From: Mesorhizobium australicum
Lineage (GTDB): Bacteria > Pseudomonadota > Alphaproteobacteria > Rhizobiales > Rhizobiaceae
Assembly: GCF_900177325.1 (NCBI RefSeq)
Contig: NZ_FXBL01000002.1
Coordinates: 1-64,000, forward strand
DNA: 64,000 nt
Direction: 5' to 3'
Shown here: positions 16,830 to 24,857 of the stretch, one piece after another
How positions within the stretch are numbered: position 1 is the first letter of the stretch
How the letters are laid out: each line of letters begins with the position of its first letter
Made by a program: the position numbers and the translations under genes
The notes under the pieces: model-generated
What the model saw: the letters and a program-made list of their open reading frames with translations, nothing else
What the model was told of the DNA's origin: nothing
The model's database searches: none

Positions 16830-17162
16830 ATGGATAAGAACGCCGCCCTTTCCGCTCTATCCGGCCTCGGTCAAGACACCCGTCTTGAGATCTTCCGGCT
16901 GCTCGTACGGGCCGGCTCCGAAGGTGTGCCTGCCGGCGAAATCGCCTCACGACTGGGGGCCGTTCAGAACACCGTTTCCGCGCACCTGAAGGTACTCGAC
17001 CATGCGGGTCTCATCCGGTCCGAGCGGGATGGCCGGGTAATTCGCTACAGAGCCGACATGATCGGCTTTCGCGATCTGCTCGCGTATCTGATGGAAGATT
17101 GTTGCAACGGCGCGCCGGAACTTTGTCGGCCTGTCATCACGGCTGTCACGTGTAACTGCTAG
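16830..17162 (+). CDS. arsR: ArsR/SmtB-family arsenic-responsive repressor
   Basis: This 110-residue winged-helix protein has a typical ArsR helix-turn-helix (SRLGAVQNTVSAHLKVLDHA, near residues 43-62) and the wing RSERDGRVIRYRAD. The C-terminus has several cysteines (DCCNGAPELC near residue 90, and CNC at the end), which probably form the As(III) site, as in the C-terminal-type ArsR proteins of rhizobia and Agrobacterium. It starts the operon arsR-arsC-aqpS-arsC-arsH, with arsC only 12 bases downstream. Arsenite should release it from the promoter. Confidence 0.9.
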   Translation: MDKNAALSALSGLGQDTRLEIFRLLVRAGSEGVPAGEIASRLGAVQNTVSAHLKVLDHAGLIRSERDGRVIRYRADMIGFRDLLAYLMEDCCNGAPELCRPVITAVTCNC

Positions 17163-17174
17163 GAGGAGGCTCCA

Positions 17175-17684
17175 ATGAGCGATCACATTTTCAACGTTCT
17201 GTTCATGTGCACGGGCAATTCCGCCCGCTCCATTATCGCCGAAGCAATCCTCAACCGGGTCGGCGCCGGGCGGTTCAAGGCCTTCTCTGCCGGTTCGCAT
17301 CCCAAAGGCGAAATACATCCTTACGCCGCGCAACTGCTCAAGAGCCTCAACCACGACGTTTCGTCTGCCCGATCAAAGGATTGGAACGAGTTTGCCGCGC
17401 CGGGTGCGCCGCAACTCGATTTCGCCTTCACCCTTTGCGACGACGCGGCCAACGAAGCCTGTCCCGTCTGGCCCGGTCAGCCGATGACAGCGCATTGGGG
17501 GCTGCCGGATCCTGCCTCAGTGGAAGGCACGGAGGCGGAAAAGCACCTCGCCTTTGCTGACACCTACCGCATGCTCAACAATCGAATCTCGATCTTCATC
17601 AGCCTGCCGATGAAGAGCCTGGACAAGCTTGCCCTTCAGAAACGGCTGGACGAGATCGGGCGCGAATTGCCGAAGGCAGGTTAA
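17175..17684 (+). CDS. arsC: Arsenate reductase, low-molecular-weight phosphatase (thioredoxin-type) fold
   Basis: This 169-residue protein has the phosphatase-like P-loop MCTGNSARS near residue 12 (Cys-x5-Arg) and the later Asp in LPDPASVEGTE. Paired cysteines lie near residue 84 (TLCDDAANEACPVW). This architecture reduces As(V) to As(III), usually with thioredoxin. It has a strong ribosome site (AGGAGGAG) and is second in the ars operon. A second, unrelated arsenate reductase of the glutaredoxin type follows at 18391, so the operon has two solutions to the same reaction. Confidence 0.93.
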   Translation: MSDHIFNVLFMCTGNSARSIIAEAILNRVGAGRFKAFSAGSHPKGEIHPYAAQLLKSLNHDVSSARSKDWNEFAAPGAPQLDFAFTLCDDAANEACPVWPGQPMTAHWGLPDPASVEGTEAEKHLAFADTYRMLNNRISIFISLPMKSLDKLALQKRLDEIGRELPKAG

Positions 17685-17692
17685 TAGACATC

Positions 17693-18394
17693 ATGCCGGA
17701 TCTCGCTCGCCGCCTGGTCTCGGAAGCCCTCGGTACCGCGATACTGGTGGCAACTGTTGTCGGCTCCGGCATCATGGCCGACCGGCTGACCGATGACGTG
17801 GCCCTGGCACTCCTGGGCAATACGATCCCGACGGGCGCGATTTTAGTGGTCCTGATCACCATACTGGGGCCGCTCTCGGGGGCGCATTTCAATCCGGCTG
17901 TGACTATGGTGTTTGCAATCAGGCGCGAGATCGAGCCGAACGCCGCAATCTCCTACATCTTTGCTCAGGTGATCGGAGGCATTGCCGGGACGTTCCTCGC
18001 GCACGCAATGTTTGAGCTTCCGATCATCCAGGTTTCGGAAACAGTCCGAAGCGGGTCGGGACAGTGGATTGCCGAAGCGGTCGCGGCGTTCGGTCTTCTG
18101 TTCACCATCCTTGCCGGCCGTCAGTTTCGTCCGGAGGCGATTCCATGGCTGGTCGGGCTCTATATCACTGCCGCCTACTGGTTCACGGTGTCGACCTCTT
18201 TCGCCAATCCGGCGGTCGCCGTCGCCCGGGCGTTCTCGAACACTTTTGCCGGCATTCGCCCAGGGGATCTCCCCGGCTTCATCGCGGGGGAAGTTATGGG
18301 CGCGTTGCTGGCGATGATCCTTGCCGGCTGGCTGCTCGCCGAACCCAAAGCAGCCGCGCAACCAACCAGCTCGAAATTGAAAGCTGCTGAATGA
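17693..18394 (+). CDS. aqpS: Aquaglyceroporin-like arsenite channel AqpS
   Basis: This 233-residue MIP-family channel has six helices and two NPA boxes: SGAHFNPAVTMVF near residue 66 and TSFANPAVAVARAF near residue 180. In Sinorhizobium meliloti the aqpS gene occupies the place of an arsenite pump in the ars operon, and arsenite made by ArsC leaves through it down its gradient. The same order is seen here. It starts 8 bases after arsC and overlaps the next arsC by 4 bases. The absence of acr3 or arsB nearby supports a role in As(III) exit. Confidence 0.93.
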   Translation: MPDLARRLVSEALGTAILVATVVGSGIMADRLTDDVALALLGNTIPTGAILVVLITILGPLSGAHFNPAVTMVFAIRREIEPNAAISYIFAQVIGGIAGTFLAHAMFELPIIQVSETVRSGSGQWIAEAVAAFGLLFTILAGRQFRPEAIPWLVGLYITAAYWFTVSTSFANPAVAVARAFSNTFAGIRPGDLPGFIAGEVMGALLAMILAGWLLAEPKAAAQPTSSKLKAAE

Positions 18395-18813
18395 CCATCA
18401 CGATCTACCACAATCCCGAATGCGGCACCTCACGCAACACGCTCGCCATGATCCGCCAGTCCGGTGAAGAGCCGGAGGTCATCGAATATCTTAAAACGCC
18501 GCCGTCTCGCGAAAAACTCATCGAACTGATCGGCGCTATGGGGATCACGCCGCGAGAGCTTCTGCGCGAGAAGGGAACGCCCTATGGCGAACTCGGGCTT
18601 GGCGACCCCAAATGGACCGACGATGAATTGCTCGGCTTCATGCTTGCCCACCCGATCCTGATCAACCGGCCGGTCGTCGTCACCCCGCTTGCCGCCAGGC
18701 TTTGCCGGCCTTCGGAAGCGGTTCTCGACATCCTGCCGAATCCCGACATCGGACCTTTCACCAAGGACGATGGCGAAGTGGTCATCGACGCGCAGGGCCG
18801 CCGCGTTCTCTGA
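18391..18813 (+). CDS. arsC: Arsenate reductase, glutaredoxin-dependent type
   Basis: This 140-residue protein has the ArsC/Spx-family thioredoxin-like fold. The single catalytic Cys is in ITIYHNPECGTSRNTLAMIR (residue 11), and the substrate Arg is in LINRPVVVTPLAARLCRP near residue 95. It reduces arsenate with glutathione and glutaredoxin. Its ATG overlaps the aqpS stop by 4 bases, so it is translationally coupled. It makes As(III) for the channel encoded just upstream. Confidence 0.95.
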   Translation: MTITIYHNPECGTSRNTLAMIRQSGEEPEVIEYLKTPPSREKLIELIGAMGITPRELLREKGTPYGELGLGDPKWTDDELLGFMLAHPILINRPVVVTPLAARLCRPSEAVLDILPNPDIGPFTKDDGEVVIDAQGRRVL

Positions 18814-18882
18814 CGAAGTTTATGGATATTTCTATAATTTTCGAAATTGTGGTTGACCGTTCGGATGCAGCTACCTACGTTA

Positions 18883-18900
18883 TTTCGAGAAATCTCGAAA
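18883..18900 (+). promoter_or_regulatory. Inverted repeat before arsH, likely ArsR operator
   Basis: TTTCGAG-AAAT-CTCGAAA is a perfect repeat 43 bases before arsH. The related sequence ATTTTCGAAAT occurs at about 18836-18846 upstream, and ATTTCGAT-GATG-ATCGAAAT at 19684. The shared TTTCGA half-site suggests one ArsR recognises all of them, so arsH probably has its own arsenic-controlled promoter. Confidence 0.65.
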
Positions 18901-18943
18901 TATATGGCGCGTTATCAAGGCCACAAAAGCAGCGCGAGTAGCC

Positions 18944-19678
18944 ATGTCGAATGCAGAAATTCATGCAGCGGAAACGCTCCCCAATCTGATCGAGGAGCAT
19001 TTCCTCCCAATCGACGAGCAGTCCCTGTTCGAGACGCTGCCCTCTCGCCATCCGCCGCGCGTGCTGATGCTTTATGGGTCGTTGCGGGAGCGTTCCTACT
19101 CCCGTCTCGTCACCGAAGAGGCCGCGCGGATATTGCGGCGGTTCGGCGCAGAGGTCCGCATCTTTAACCCTTCAGGACTACCCTTGCCGGATTCGACAGG
19201 CGCGGATCACCCCAAGGTGAAAGAACTTCGTGACCTTTCACTGTGGTCGGAGGCTCACGTCTGGTGTTCGCCGGAGCGCCACGGATCGATGACCGGCATC
19301 ATGAAGGCCCAGATCGACTGGCTGCCGCTTTCGCAAGGCGGTGTGCGCCCTACACAGGGGCGGACACTTGCGGTCATGCAGGTGTCCGGCGGCTCGCAGA
19401 GCTTCAATGCGGTCAATCAGCTGCGTGTACTCGGTCGCTGGATGCGGATGTTTACGATCCCCAACCAATCCTCGGTTGCAAAAGCCTTCGCCGAATTCGA
19501 CGAAGCTGGGCGGATGCAGCCATCGCCCTACTACGATCGCATCGTGGACGTGATGGAGGAACTGATGAAGTTTACACTCCTCCTGCGGGATCGCTCCGCT
19601 TATCTCACCGACCGCTATTCCGAACGCGTCGAAAGCGCCGAGCATGTCGCTAAGCGTGTCAATCAGCGATCGATTTGA
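18944..19678 (+). CDS. arsH: ArsH NADPH-dependent FMN oxidoreductase
   Basis: This 244-residue flavodoxin-like protein has the FMN-phosphate loop [20 protein letters not shown] near residue 45 and the ArsH-typical [20 protein letters not shown] near residue 106. ArsH oxidises trivalent methyl- and aromatic arsenicals or supplies reducing power through its flavin. It is about the usual family length. It is preceded by a TTTCGA-type inverted repeat and follows the glutaredoxin-type arsC by 130 bases. It belongs to the same arsenic island as the neighbouring arsR genes. Confidence 0.95.
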   Translation: MSNAEIHAAETLPNLIEEHFLPIDEQSLFETLPSRHPPRVLMLYGSLRERSYSRLVTEEAARILRRFGAEVRIFNPSGLPLPDSTGADHPKVKELRDLSLWSEAHVWCSPERHGSMTGIMKAQIDWLPLSQGGVRPTQGRTLAVMQVSGGSQSFNAVNQLRVLGRWMRMFTIPNQSSVAKAFAEFDEAGRMQPSPYYDRIVDVMEELMKFTLLLRDRSAYLTDRYSERVESAEHVAKRVNQRSI

Positions 19679-19683
19679 GGGTC

Positions 19684-19703
19684 ATTTCGATGATGATCGA
19701 AAT
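19684..19703 (+). promoter_or_regulatory. Inverted repeat before the second arsR, likely operator
   Basis: ATTTCGAT-GATG-ATCGAAAT is a perfect 8-base inverted repeat between arsH and the second arsR. A further half-match (TTTCGATGAAACTCGAAA) covers the arsR start codon at 19743. This is consistent with autorepression and with the same half-site as the repeat at 18883. Confidence 0.65.
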
Positions 19704-19742
19704 TGCGTTGACGGCCCGAGAACCTTGGCCTAACGTATTTCG

Positions 19743-20069
19743 ATGAAACTCGAAAAAGCCGCAAAGCAACTCGAAGCGCTCGGCAATACGACAAGGCTTG
19801 AACTCTATCGGGTTCTCGTACGTGCCGGCGACGCGGGTCGCCCCGTCGGATATCTTCAGGAGAAGCTCGGCATAGCCGCCTCGACGCTGTCGCATCACTT
19901 GCACCGGCTTATCCTGACGGGGCTGGTGACCCAAGAGCGTCAGGCGACAACGCTCATTTGCCGTGCCAACTATCCTGTCATGCAGGATTTGCTGGGCTTC
20001 CTGGCGGATGAATGCTGCGCCGACGCCGGCTGTGCCGGAAGCTCCGTCGAACCAGAAGCAGCGGCATGA
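19743..20069 (+). CDS. arsR: Second ArsR-family repressor
   Basis: This 108-residue winged-helix protein has the recognition helix LQEKLGIAASTLSHHLHRLI near residues 38-57. A C-terminal Cys cluster (DECCADAGC near residue 90) probably binds As(III). It is distinct from the first ArsR (16830) and likely controls arsH-side or downstream genes. The flavoprotein and MFS genes follow after a different inverted repeat at 20083. Two ArsR proteins with divided targets are a common pattern in Agrobacterium-type ars loci. Confidence 0.88.
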   Translation: MKLEKAAKQLEALGNTTRLELYRVLVRAGDAGRPVGYLQEKLGIAASTLSHHLHRLILTGLVTQERQATTLICRANYPVMQDLLGFLADECCADAGCAGSSVEPEAAA

Positions 20070-20082
20070 GTTTTTTTGCCGT

Positions 20083-20106
20083 TTAATTCGATATTACTAG
20101 AATTAA
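20083..20106 (+). promoter_or_regulatory. Inverted repeat before the flavoprotein gene
   Basis: TTAATTC (20083-20089) and GAATTAA (20100-20106) form a perfect repeat around a 10-base AT-rich centre. It lies 15 bases before the ATG at 20121 and just after the second arsR. A T-run (TTTTTTT) precedes it. It could be an ArsR operator of a different class or part of a promoter. Confidence 0.5.
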
Positions 20107-20120
20107 TAAAGGAGCAGATC

Positions 20121-21506
20121 ATGACAGAAACAGCGCTCCCCGTCGCGGTGATCGGTGGCGGACCCGTAGGCCTGGCTGCTGCAGCACATCTGCGCTCTCG
20201 AGGTCTGCCAGTTAAGGTCTATGAAGCAGGGACCTCGGTCGGGACGAATATCCGCGATTGGGGCCATGTCCGGGTGTTCACGCCCTGGCGCTACTGTGTC
20301 GATCCCGCGGCCACGAAGCTGCTTGAGCGCCAGGGCTGGCGCCTGCCGTCGGCTGATGTCTTTCCGACTGGAAGCGACATCGTTGCCAATTACCTCGAAC
20401 CGCTCGCGGCCACGCCGGAACTCGCCGAAGTGGTCGAAACGGGCGCTCGCGTCACTGCGATCTCCCGGCAGGGGCTCGACAAGGTTGTAAATCGCGGACG
20501 CGAACAACGTCCCTTCGTCCTTCTGGTCAAAACGGCGGAGGGGGTGCGTCGCGAGCTGGCAAAGGCCGTGATCGATGCCTCCGGCACCTGGGCAAATCCC
20601 AATCCTCTTGGGGCAAGCGGATTGCCGGCCACGGGCGAGGCAGAGTTCGTGGATCGAATTGCTTACGGCATTCCTGAGGTGCTCGGCCGGGATCGCGCGC
20701 TTTATGCCGGAAAGGCAACGCTTGTCGTGGGCGCGGGGCACTCGGCAGCAAATGCTTTGCTGGATCTCGTCCGTCTGGCGAAAACCGATCCGGCTACAAG
20801 GGCAATTTGGGCGACACGCAGCACCAACCTTGTTCGCATCTATGGCGGTGGTGATGCTGACCAGTTGCCGGCGCGTGGCGAACTCGGCGCGGAGACACGA
20901 AATCTTGTCGAGAGCGGGCAAGTCCCGCTGTTATCCGGTTTCGCGATCACAAGCATCCAAGAGGTGGAAGGCAGGATTGTGGTGGGCGGCGAGACGGCCG
21001 AAGGACCGCGGACGATCGGCCCCGTCGACCGGATCATCGCCGCGACGGGACAGCGCCCTGATCTGTTGCTCACGCGCGAGCTGCGGCTTGACCTCGATCC
21101 CTGGTTGGAAAGCACCAGGGCGCTCGGGCCACTTATCGATCCGAACGAACATTCCTGCGGCTCCGTGCCGCCGCATGGCCATCGTGAACTCACCCATCTT
21201 GAACCGGGTTTCTTCACGGTCGGCATCAAGAGTTATGGCCGCGCGCCGACTTTCCTTCTCCTCACAGGTTACGAGCAAGTTCGCTCTATTGCCGCTGCAC
21301 TTGCCGGCGACAGGGCGGCTGCCGACAACGTTCAACTCGTCCTGCCGGAGACCGGCGTCTGCACCACAACATTCTCGGTGGAAGGTGCCGAAGGGGTGGG
21401 ATGTTGTGGTGGTCCTGCCCCAAAAGCCGCCGATGCCTGCTGTCTCGCGGATTCAGTGGCCAAGGGCGAAGGCAATATTGGATGCGGCTGCGGGGTCGCA
21501 GCGTGA
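20121..21506 (+). CDS. FAD/NAD(P)-binding flavoprotein with a Cys-rich C-terminus
   Basis: This 461-residue protein has an N-terminal FAD-binding Rossmann fold (AVIGGGPVGLAAAAHL, residues 8-23) and a second nucleotide-binding motif (LVVGAGHSAANALLDL near residue 205). An ATGQRPD motif lies near residue 315. It resembles the ArsO-type putative monooxygenases found in arsenic operons. The last 50 residues carry CC pairs and a terminal CGCGV motif (VGCCGG, DACCL, GCGCG), which suggests binding of As(III) or another soft metal. I chose the ATG at 20121, which has an AAAGGAG ribosome site, over an upstream in-frame start. Its stop overlaps the start of the MFS gene. The reaction is unproven. Confidence 0.75.
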   Translation: MTETALPVAVIGGGPVGLAAAAHLRSRGLPVKVYEAGTSVGTNIRDWGHVRVFTPWRYCVDPAATKLLERQGWRLPSADVFPTGSDIVANYLEPLAATPELAEVVETGARVTAISRQGLDKVVNRGREQRPFVLLVKTAEGVRRELAKAVIDASGTWANPNPLGASGLPATGEAEFVDRIAYGIPEVLGRDRALYAGKATLVVGAGHSAANALLDLVRLAKTDPATRAIWATRSTNLVRIYGGGDADQLPARGELGAETRNLVESGQVPLLSGFAITSIQEVEGRIVVGGETAEGPRTIGPVDRIIAATGQRPDLLLTRELRLDLDPWLESTRALGPLIDPNEHSCGSVPPHGHRELTHLEPGFFTVGIKSYGRAPTFLLLTGYEQVRSIAAALAGDRAAADNVQLVLPETGVCTTTFSVEGAEGVGCCGGPAPKAADACCLADSVAKGEGNIGCGCGVAA

Positions 21507-22738
21507 CTGTGGCTGCCACGGATCCGTTTTCCGCAACCGAAAAGGCTCCACGTCTGCGCAGCATCATTCCCGTTCTCGGCGTGACGCAGATCCTCGCCTG
21601 GGGCTCGTCGTATTATCTCCTCGCCGTGCTGGCCAAACCAATCGCCGGTGATACCGGCTGGTCGTTAGCGTGGATCGTTGGTGGCCTGTCGCTTGGTCTG
21701 CTTGTCGCTGGCATCGTTTCGCCGCGGGTCGGCGATAGCATCCAGCGTTTTGGCGGTCGTCTTGTCCTGGCTACGAGCGCTGTCTTTCTTGCTCTTGGAC
21801 TCATCGGACTGGCGTTGTCGCCCAACCTGCCGCTCTACATTGTCTCTTGGCTGGTGCTTGGCGTCGGCATGGGTGCCGGCCTCTACGACGCCGCCTTCGC
21901 GACGCTCGGGCGTCTTTATGGCCAACGAGCGCGCACAGCCATCGCGACCCTCACCCTGTTCGGCGGCTTTGCTAGTACCGTCTGCTGGCCGCTCTCGGCC
22001 ATGCTTGTTTCCGAATTTGGCTGGCGTAACGCGTGCCTGATCTATGCTGCCATACACCTCGCTATCCTGTTGCCGCTATACATCTTCGCTCTTCCCAAGG
22101 AGCGGAAGCGGGACATCTACGGAAACATACCTGCTACACTTGAAGAAGGCAGCGCGGTCAGTGGGCGGATGCCCACAGGATCGAGATTGTTGTTCGTACT
22201 GATCGCTCTGGTCATCACCGTCAGCTCGATGATCTCCGCGCTGATCTCCGTCCATCTTTTGACCATCCTGCAGGCGCGTGAAATTGCCCTTGCAGCCGCA
22301 GTCGCGCTTGGCGCGGTAGTGGGTCCTGCGCAGGTCGGAGCCCGCGCCATCGAAATGGCGATCAGCCGGTTCCATCATCCGATCTGGACGAAGCTCGCTT
22401 CGACCGTTTTCGTCGCAACGGGCGTCGGGTTGCTTTGGTCAGAATTCCCGATCATTGCGGCCGCGCTAATTTTCTATGGTGCGGGCATCGGCATCGAGTC
22501 GATCGCGCGCGGCACGCTGCCGCTCGCCGTGTTCGGCGAGCACCCTTACGCCTCGATCATGGGCCGGATCGCCATGCCGAGCTTGGTCATGCAGGCAGCC
22601 TCGCCGTCGCTCGGTGCGCTGCTGATCGATGTTTTCGGGGCTGACGGTGCACTTGCTGCGTTGCTTGCGATCGCCGTCGTCAATGTGGCGCTGGTGTCGG
22701 CCCTCTACCTGATCTTGCTGACGCACGGGCACGTCTAG
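21503..22738 (+). CDS. MFS transporter, probable arsenical exporter (ArsK-like)
   Basis: This 411-residue major-facilitator protein has 12 helices and a GTG start overlapping the flavoprotein stop (GTGA). Near residue 25 it reads LGVTQILAWGSSYYLLAVLA, a pattern seen in a group of MFS proteins common in alphaproteobacterial ars loci. In Agrobacterium, ArsK, an MFS protein in the ars cluster, exports As(III), Sb(III) and some trivalent organoarsenicals. Because no acr3 or arsB is present, this and AqpS are the only candidate exits for arsenic here. The ArsK assignment is by context and family, so moderate. Confidence 0.7.
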   Translation: MTVAATDPFSATEKAPRLRSIIPVLGVTQILAWGSSYYLLAVLAKPIAGDTGWSLAWIVGGLSLGLLVAGIVSPRVGDSIQRFGGRLVLATSAVFLALGLIGLALSPNLPLYIVSWLVLGVGMGAGLYDAAFATLGRLYGQRARTAIATLTLFGGFASTVCWPLSAMLVSEFGWRNACLIYAAIHLAILLPLYIFALPKERKRDIYGNIPATLEEGSAVSGRMPTGSRLLFVLIALVITVSSMISALISVHLLTILQAREIALAAAVALGAVVGPAQVGARAIEMAISRFHHPIWTKLASTVFVATGVGLLWSEFPIIAAALIFYGAGIGIESIARGTLPLAVFGEHPYASIMGRIAMPSLVMQAASPSLGALLIDVFGADGALAALLAIAVVNVALVSALYLILLTHGHV

Positions 22739-23103
22739 CGCTCATGACGCGTCAGTAGGCGTCGAAGAGCGCGGATCGATCAGCACTCGCAACTAGGCCC
22801 GCGTCGGTCGTGGCGACTCCACCCGGAGGGCGCTCAATCGCCGTCGGCGAGCTCGGTTTGCGCAAGACGACGAGGAGGGGACGCTATCTGGCGTGGGGGA
22901 TCAGGAGGGACTCACTGAAGCCGTATTCCTCTGGCACGTGATAACTCCCCTGTCGGGAACCGGCAGTAGACATGGTGAATTACACGTGGGCCATTTGTCG
23001 CCGGGTTCCGAAGCGCTGGTCTGTTAAGGAGTTTTGACTATAGAGTGTGGCAGGCGTCGATTTGCCATGATCGCGCTGGTGGGGGCTAGGGAAGGTCATT
23101 GCA
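22739..23103. other. 365 bases with no recognisable gene
   Basis: Short frames on both strands have no recognisable product. The segment separates the arsenic island from two small overlapping genes. I see no strong hairpin or operator in it. Confidence 0.5.
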
Positions 23104-23256
23104 ATGGCATCGGCACAACAACTCATCGGGCTCGTGAAGAGCCACGCCGAAGGTGATGAGGGGCGATTTTTCGACCTCGCCATGCAGCTTGCTGCAGCTG
23201 AGGAACAGAAGGGTCATGCCCGGCTGCATTGTCAGCCGAAGGAGGCCGTACTATGA
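23104..23256 (+). CDS. Small protein resembling the N-terminus of an AAA ATPase
   Basis: This 50-residue frame reads MASAQQLIGLVKSHAEGDEG and then RFFDLAMQLAAAEEQKGHARL. This resembles the first helices of a widespread AAA-family ATPase (MAtAqQLkaLvkSHaEGDdeRF type), but the ATPase core is missing. Its stop overlaps the ATG of the next small gene (ATGA), so the pair is coupled. It may be a free-standing small protein or the surviving start of a broken ATPase gene. The family comparison is from memory. Confidence 0.5.
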   Translation: MASAQQLIGLVKSHAEGDEGRFFDLAMQLAAAEEQKGHARLHCQPKEAVL

Positions 23257-23459
23257 CTCTGCACCAATCGTTGCTTGCTGAGGCCATTGCCCTGACTTTC
23301 AAACAGGCCCTGCGCGAACGAGAGTTCAAAGTTGCGGAGCTGATCCTGAAAGCCTTGGAACGCCTGAATGCCAGCTGCCCTTGCGAGGAGGTGCTCACAG
23401 AAGCCGTTCTACTGATCGACGATGGCTCGCGACGTCGGCCGAAGCGCTCGGCACATTGA
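23253..23459 (+). CDS. Small hypothetical protein
   Basis: This 68-residue, mostly helical protein (MTLHQSLLAEAIALTFKQAL then REREFKVAELILKALERL) has a CPC triplet near residue 47 and a basic tail. An AAGGAGG-type ribosome site lies 5' of the ATG. It overlaps the preceding small frame by 4 bases. No family is recognised. The helix pattern suggests a partner-binding role in the pair. Confidence 0.45.
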   Translation: MTLHQSLLAEAIALTFKQALREREFKVAELILKALERLNASCPCEEVLTEAVLLIDDGSRRRPKRSAH

Positions 23460-23486
23460 CCCGCTGCGAGCAAGAAGGACGGCACC

Positions 23487-24074
23487 TCAGCCATGGTGGT
23501 GCTCCGCCCCTCCGCCACAGCCGCTCGACAGATTCCACACCTCAACGAGCTTCTCGCCGCTGAAGCGGCGCTCGCGGATCAGGAACTTGCCGAGTCCGCC
23601 ATAGACGCGCCAGCGCCAGCATTGGCAACAGCACGGCCCCTTCTCGTCCGAGTTGTCCATCGCATATTGGTAGGCCTCCTGCTCGTCGGGCGAGAGAGCC
23701 ACGTCGAAATAGCTCATCGCCTTTTGCGCGGCACCCGCAGCGATGTCGTATGGGTCCGGCGGGATCTCTGGGATGGAGGCATATTTCTTGAGCGCCTCCA
23801 TCTGCTCGCCATAGCGATGCCTGTCCATGGGCGAGCAGCAGGAGCCTTGCAGCCGCGCCACCGTCGACATCTTGGCGATTGAATCGGTGAACGCGGGCGA
23901 GCAGGTGCTGTTGCCGTGCTTGCTCAGGAACTCGAAGCGCTCGTCGAGGGTCTGCTGCCCGGCAGCCTCGGCAAGCCGGGGCATGCCCGAGTTCAGTGCG
24001 AAGAAACCCAGTGCGATCGAAAACTCTCTGCGGGAAAGATTGCATCCGCATCCCACGTGCCTGGTCAGTTTCAT
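23487..24074 (-). CDS. Exported Cys-rich protein with a twin-arginine-like signal
   Basis: This 195-residue protein starts with a SRREFSIALGFFALNSG segment at about residues 14-30, a twin-arginine-like signal. The mature part has scattered cysteines, a CC pair near residue 80 and a remarkable GPCCCQCWRWRVYGG cluster near residue 145, and ends in GCGGGAEHHHG. This composition suggests binding of copper or another soft metal in the periplasm. I do not recognise a named family. It lies 10 bases downstream of ccdA in a long minus-strand series of thiol-redox genes and probably belongs to that operon. Confidence 0.7.
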   Translation of the reverse strand: MKLTRHVGCGCNLSRREFSIALGFFALNSGMPRLAEAAGQQTLDERFEFLSKHGNSTCSPAFTDSIAKMSTVARLQGSCCSPMDRHRYGEQMEALKKYASIPEIPPDPYDIAAGAAQKAMSYFDVALSPDEQEAYQYAMDNSDEKGPCCCQCWRWRVYGGLGKFLIRERRFSGEKLVEVWNLSSGCGGGAEHHHG

Positions 24075-24084
24075 GCTCCTTTCT

Positions 24085-24825
24085 TCAGCCGATGCGCGTG
24101 AACATCGGGAAGTTCTCCAGCAGCCAGAACGAAAAAGCCGACATCTGCCCGGTGATCATCGCGAGGCCCATGACCACCATGATCCCGCCGGCGGCGAACT
24201 GCAGCATCCAGCCCGCTCGGCGCATCGCTTTCAGCCGCCTGGCAAGACCGTCGCTGAACAGGGCGGCGAGCAGGAACGATATGCCAAGGCCGAGCGAATA
24301 AATGGCAAGCAACGCAATACCCTGGCCGACAGTGGCAGATGCCGCGCCGACCGTCAGGATCGCGCCAAGGATCGGCCCGATGCACGGAGTCCAGCCGAAG
24401 GCGAAAGCAAGCCCGAGAACATAGGCCGATGCCGCATGTCCGCCCGGCAGGTTCGTGTGAAGCCGCATCTCGCGCATCATCCAGGACGGACGAAGGAGGC
24501 CGGTGAGGAACAGCCCGAACAGGATGACGATCGCACCGCCGACAAGATTGAGCTCGACGCGGTAGTTGAGAAGCATTTGACCCAGCGCCGTCGCGCTTGC
24601 TCCGAGGGCAATGAATACCGTCGAGAATCCGAGCACGAAGCAGAGGCTGAGACCCATTGCCGGCAAGCTCAGCGCGAACGTGCTATCGGTCGCCACGGCG
24701 GTTGGTTTCCGGCCGGCGACATAGGATACGTATCCCGGAACGAGCGGCAGTACGCAGGGCGACAGGAACGAGAGGATGCCTGCCACGAAGGCAGTAAGCA
24801 CGCCGATGTTGGAAATCTCGAGCAT
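24085..24825 (-). CDS. ccdA: CcdA-family thiol-electron transporter (second copy)
   Basis: This 246-residue, six-helix protein is a close paralogue of the one at 6580-7320. The start MLEISNIGVLTAFVAG lines up with it, and the two cysteine motifs are LSPCVLPLVPGY and GWTPCIGPILGA. It would reduce periplasmic thioredoxin-like partners, several of which are encoded just upstream (DsbA-like, TlpA-like, CcmG-like, SCO). The gene is 32 bases after the DsbA-like gene on the minus strand. Unlike the first copy, no MerR-type promoter is seen in front. Confidence 0.92.
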   Translation of the reverse strand: MLEISNIGVLTAFVAGILSFLSPCVLPLVPGYVSYVAGRKPTAVATDSTFALSLPAMGLSLCFVLGFSTVFIALGASATALGQMLLNYRVELNLVGGAIVILFGLFLTGLLRPSWMMREMRLHTNLPGGHAASAYVLGLAFAFGWTPCIGPILGAILTVGAASATVGQGIALLAIYSLGLGISFLLAALFSDGLARRLKAMRRAGWMLQFAAGGIMVVMGLAMITGQMSAFSFWLLENFPMFTRIG

Positions 24826-24857
24826 TCCTAAGACCAGTTCCTTTTACACATCCGATA

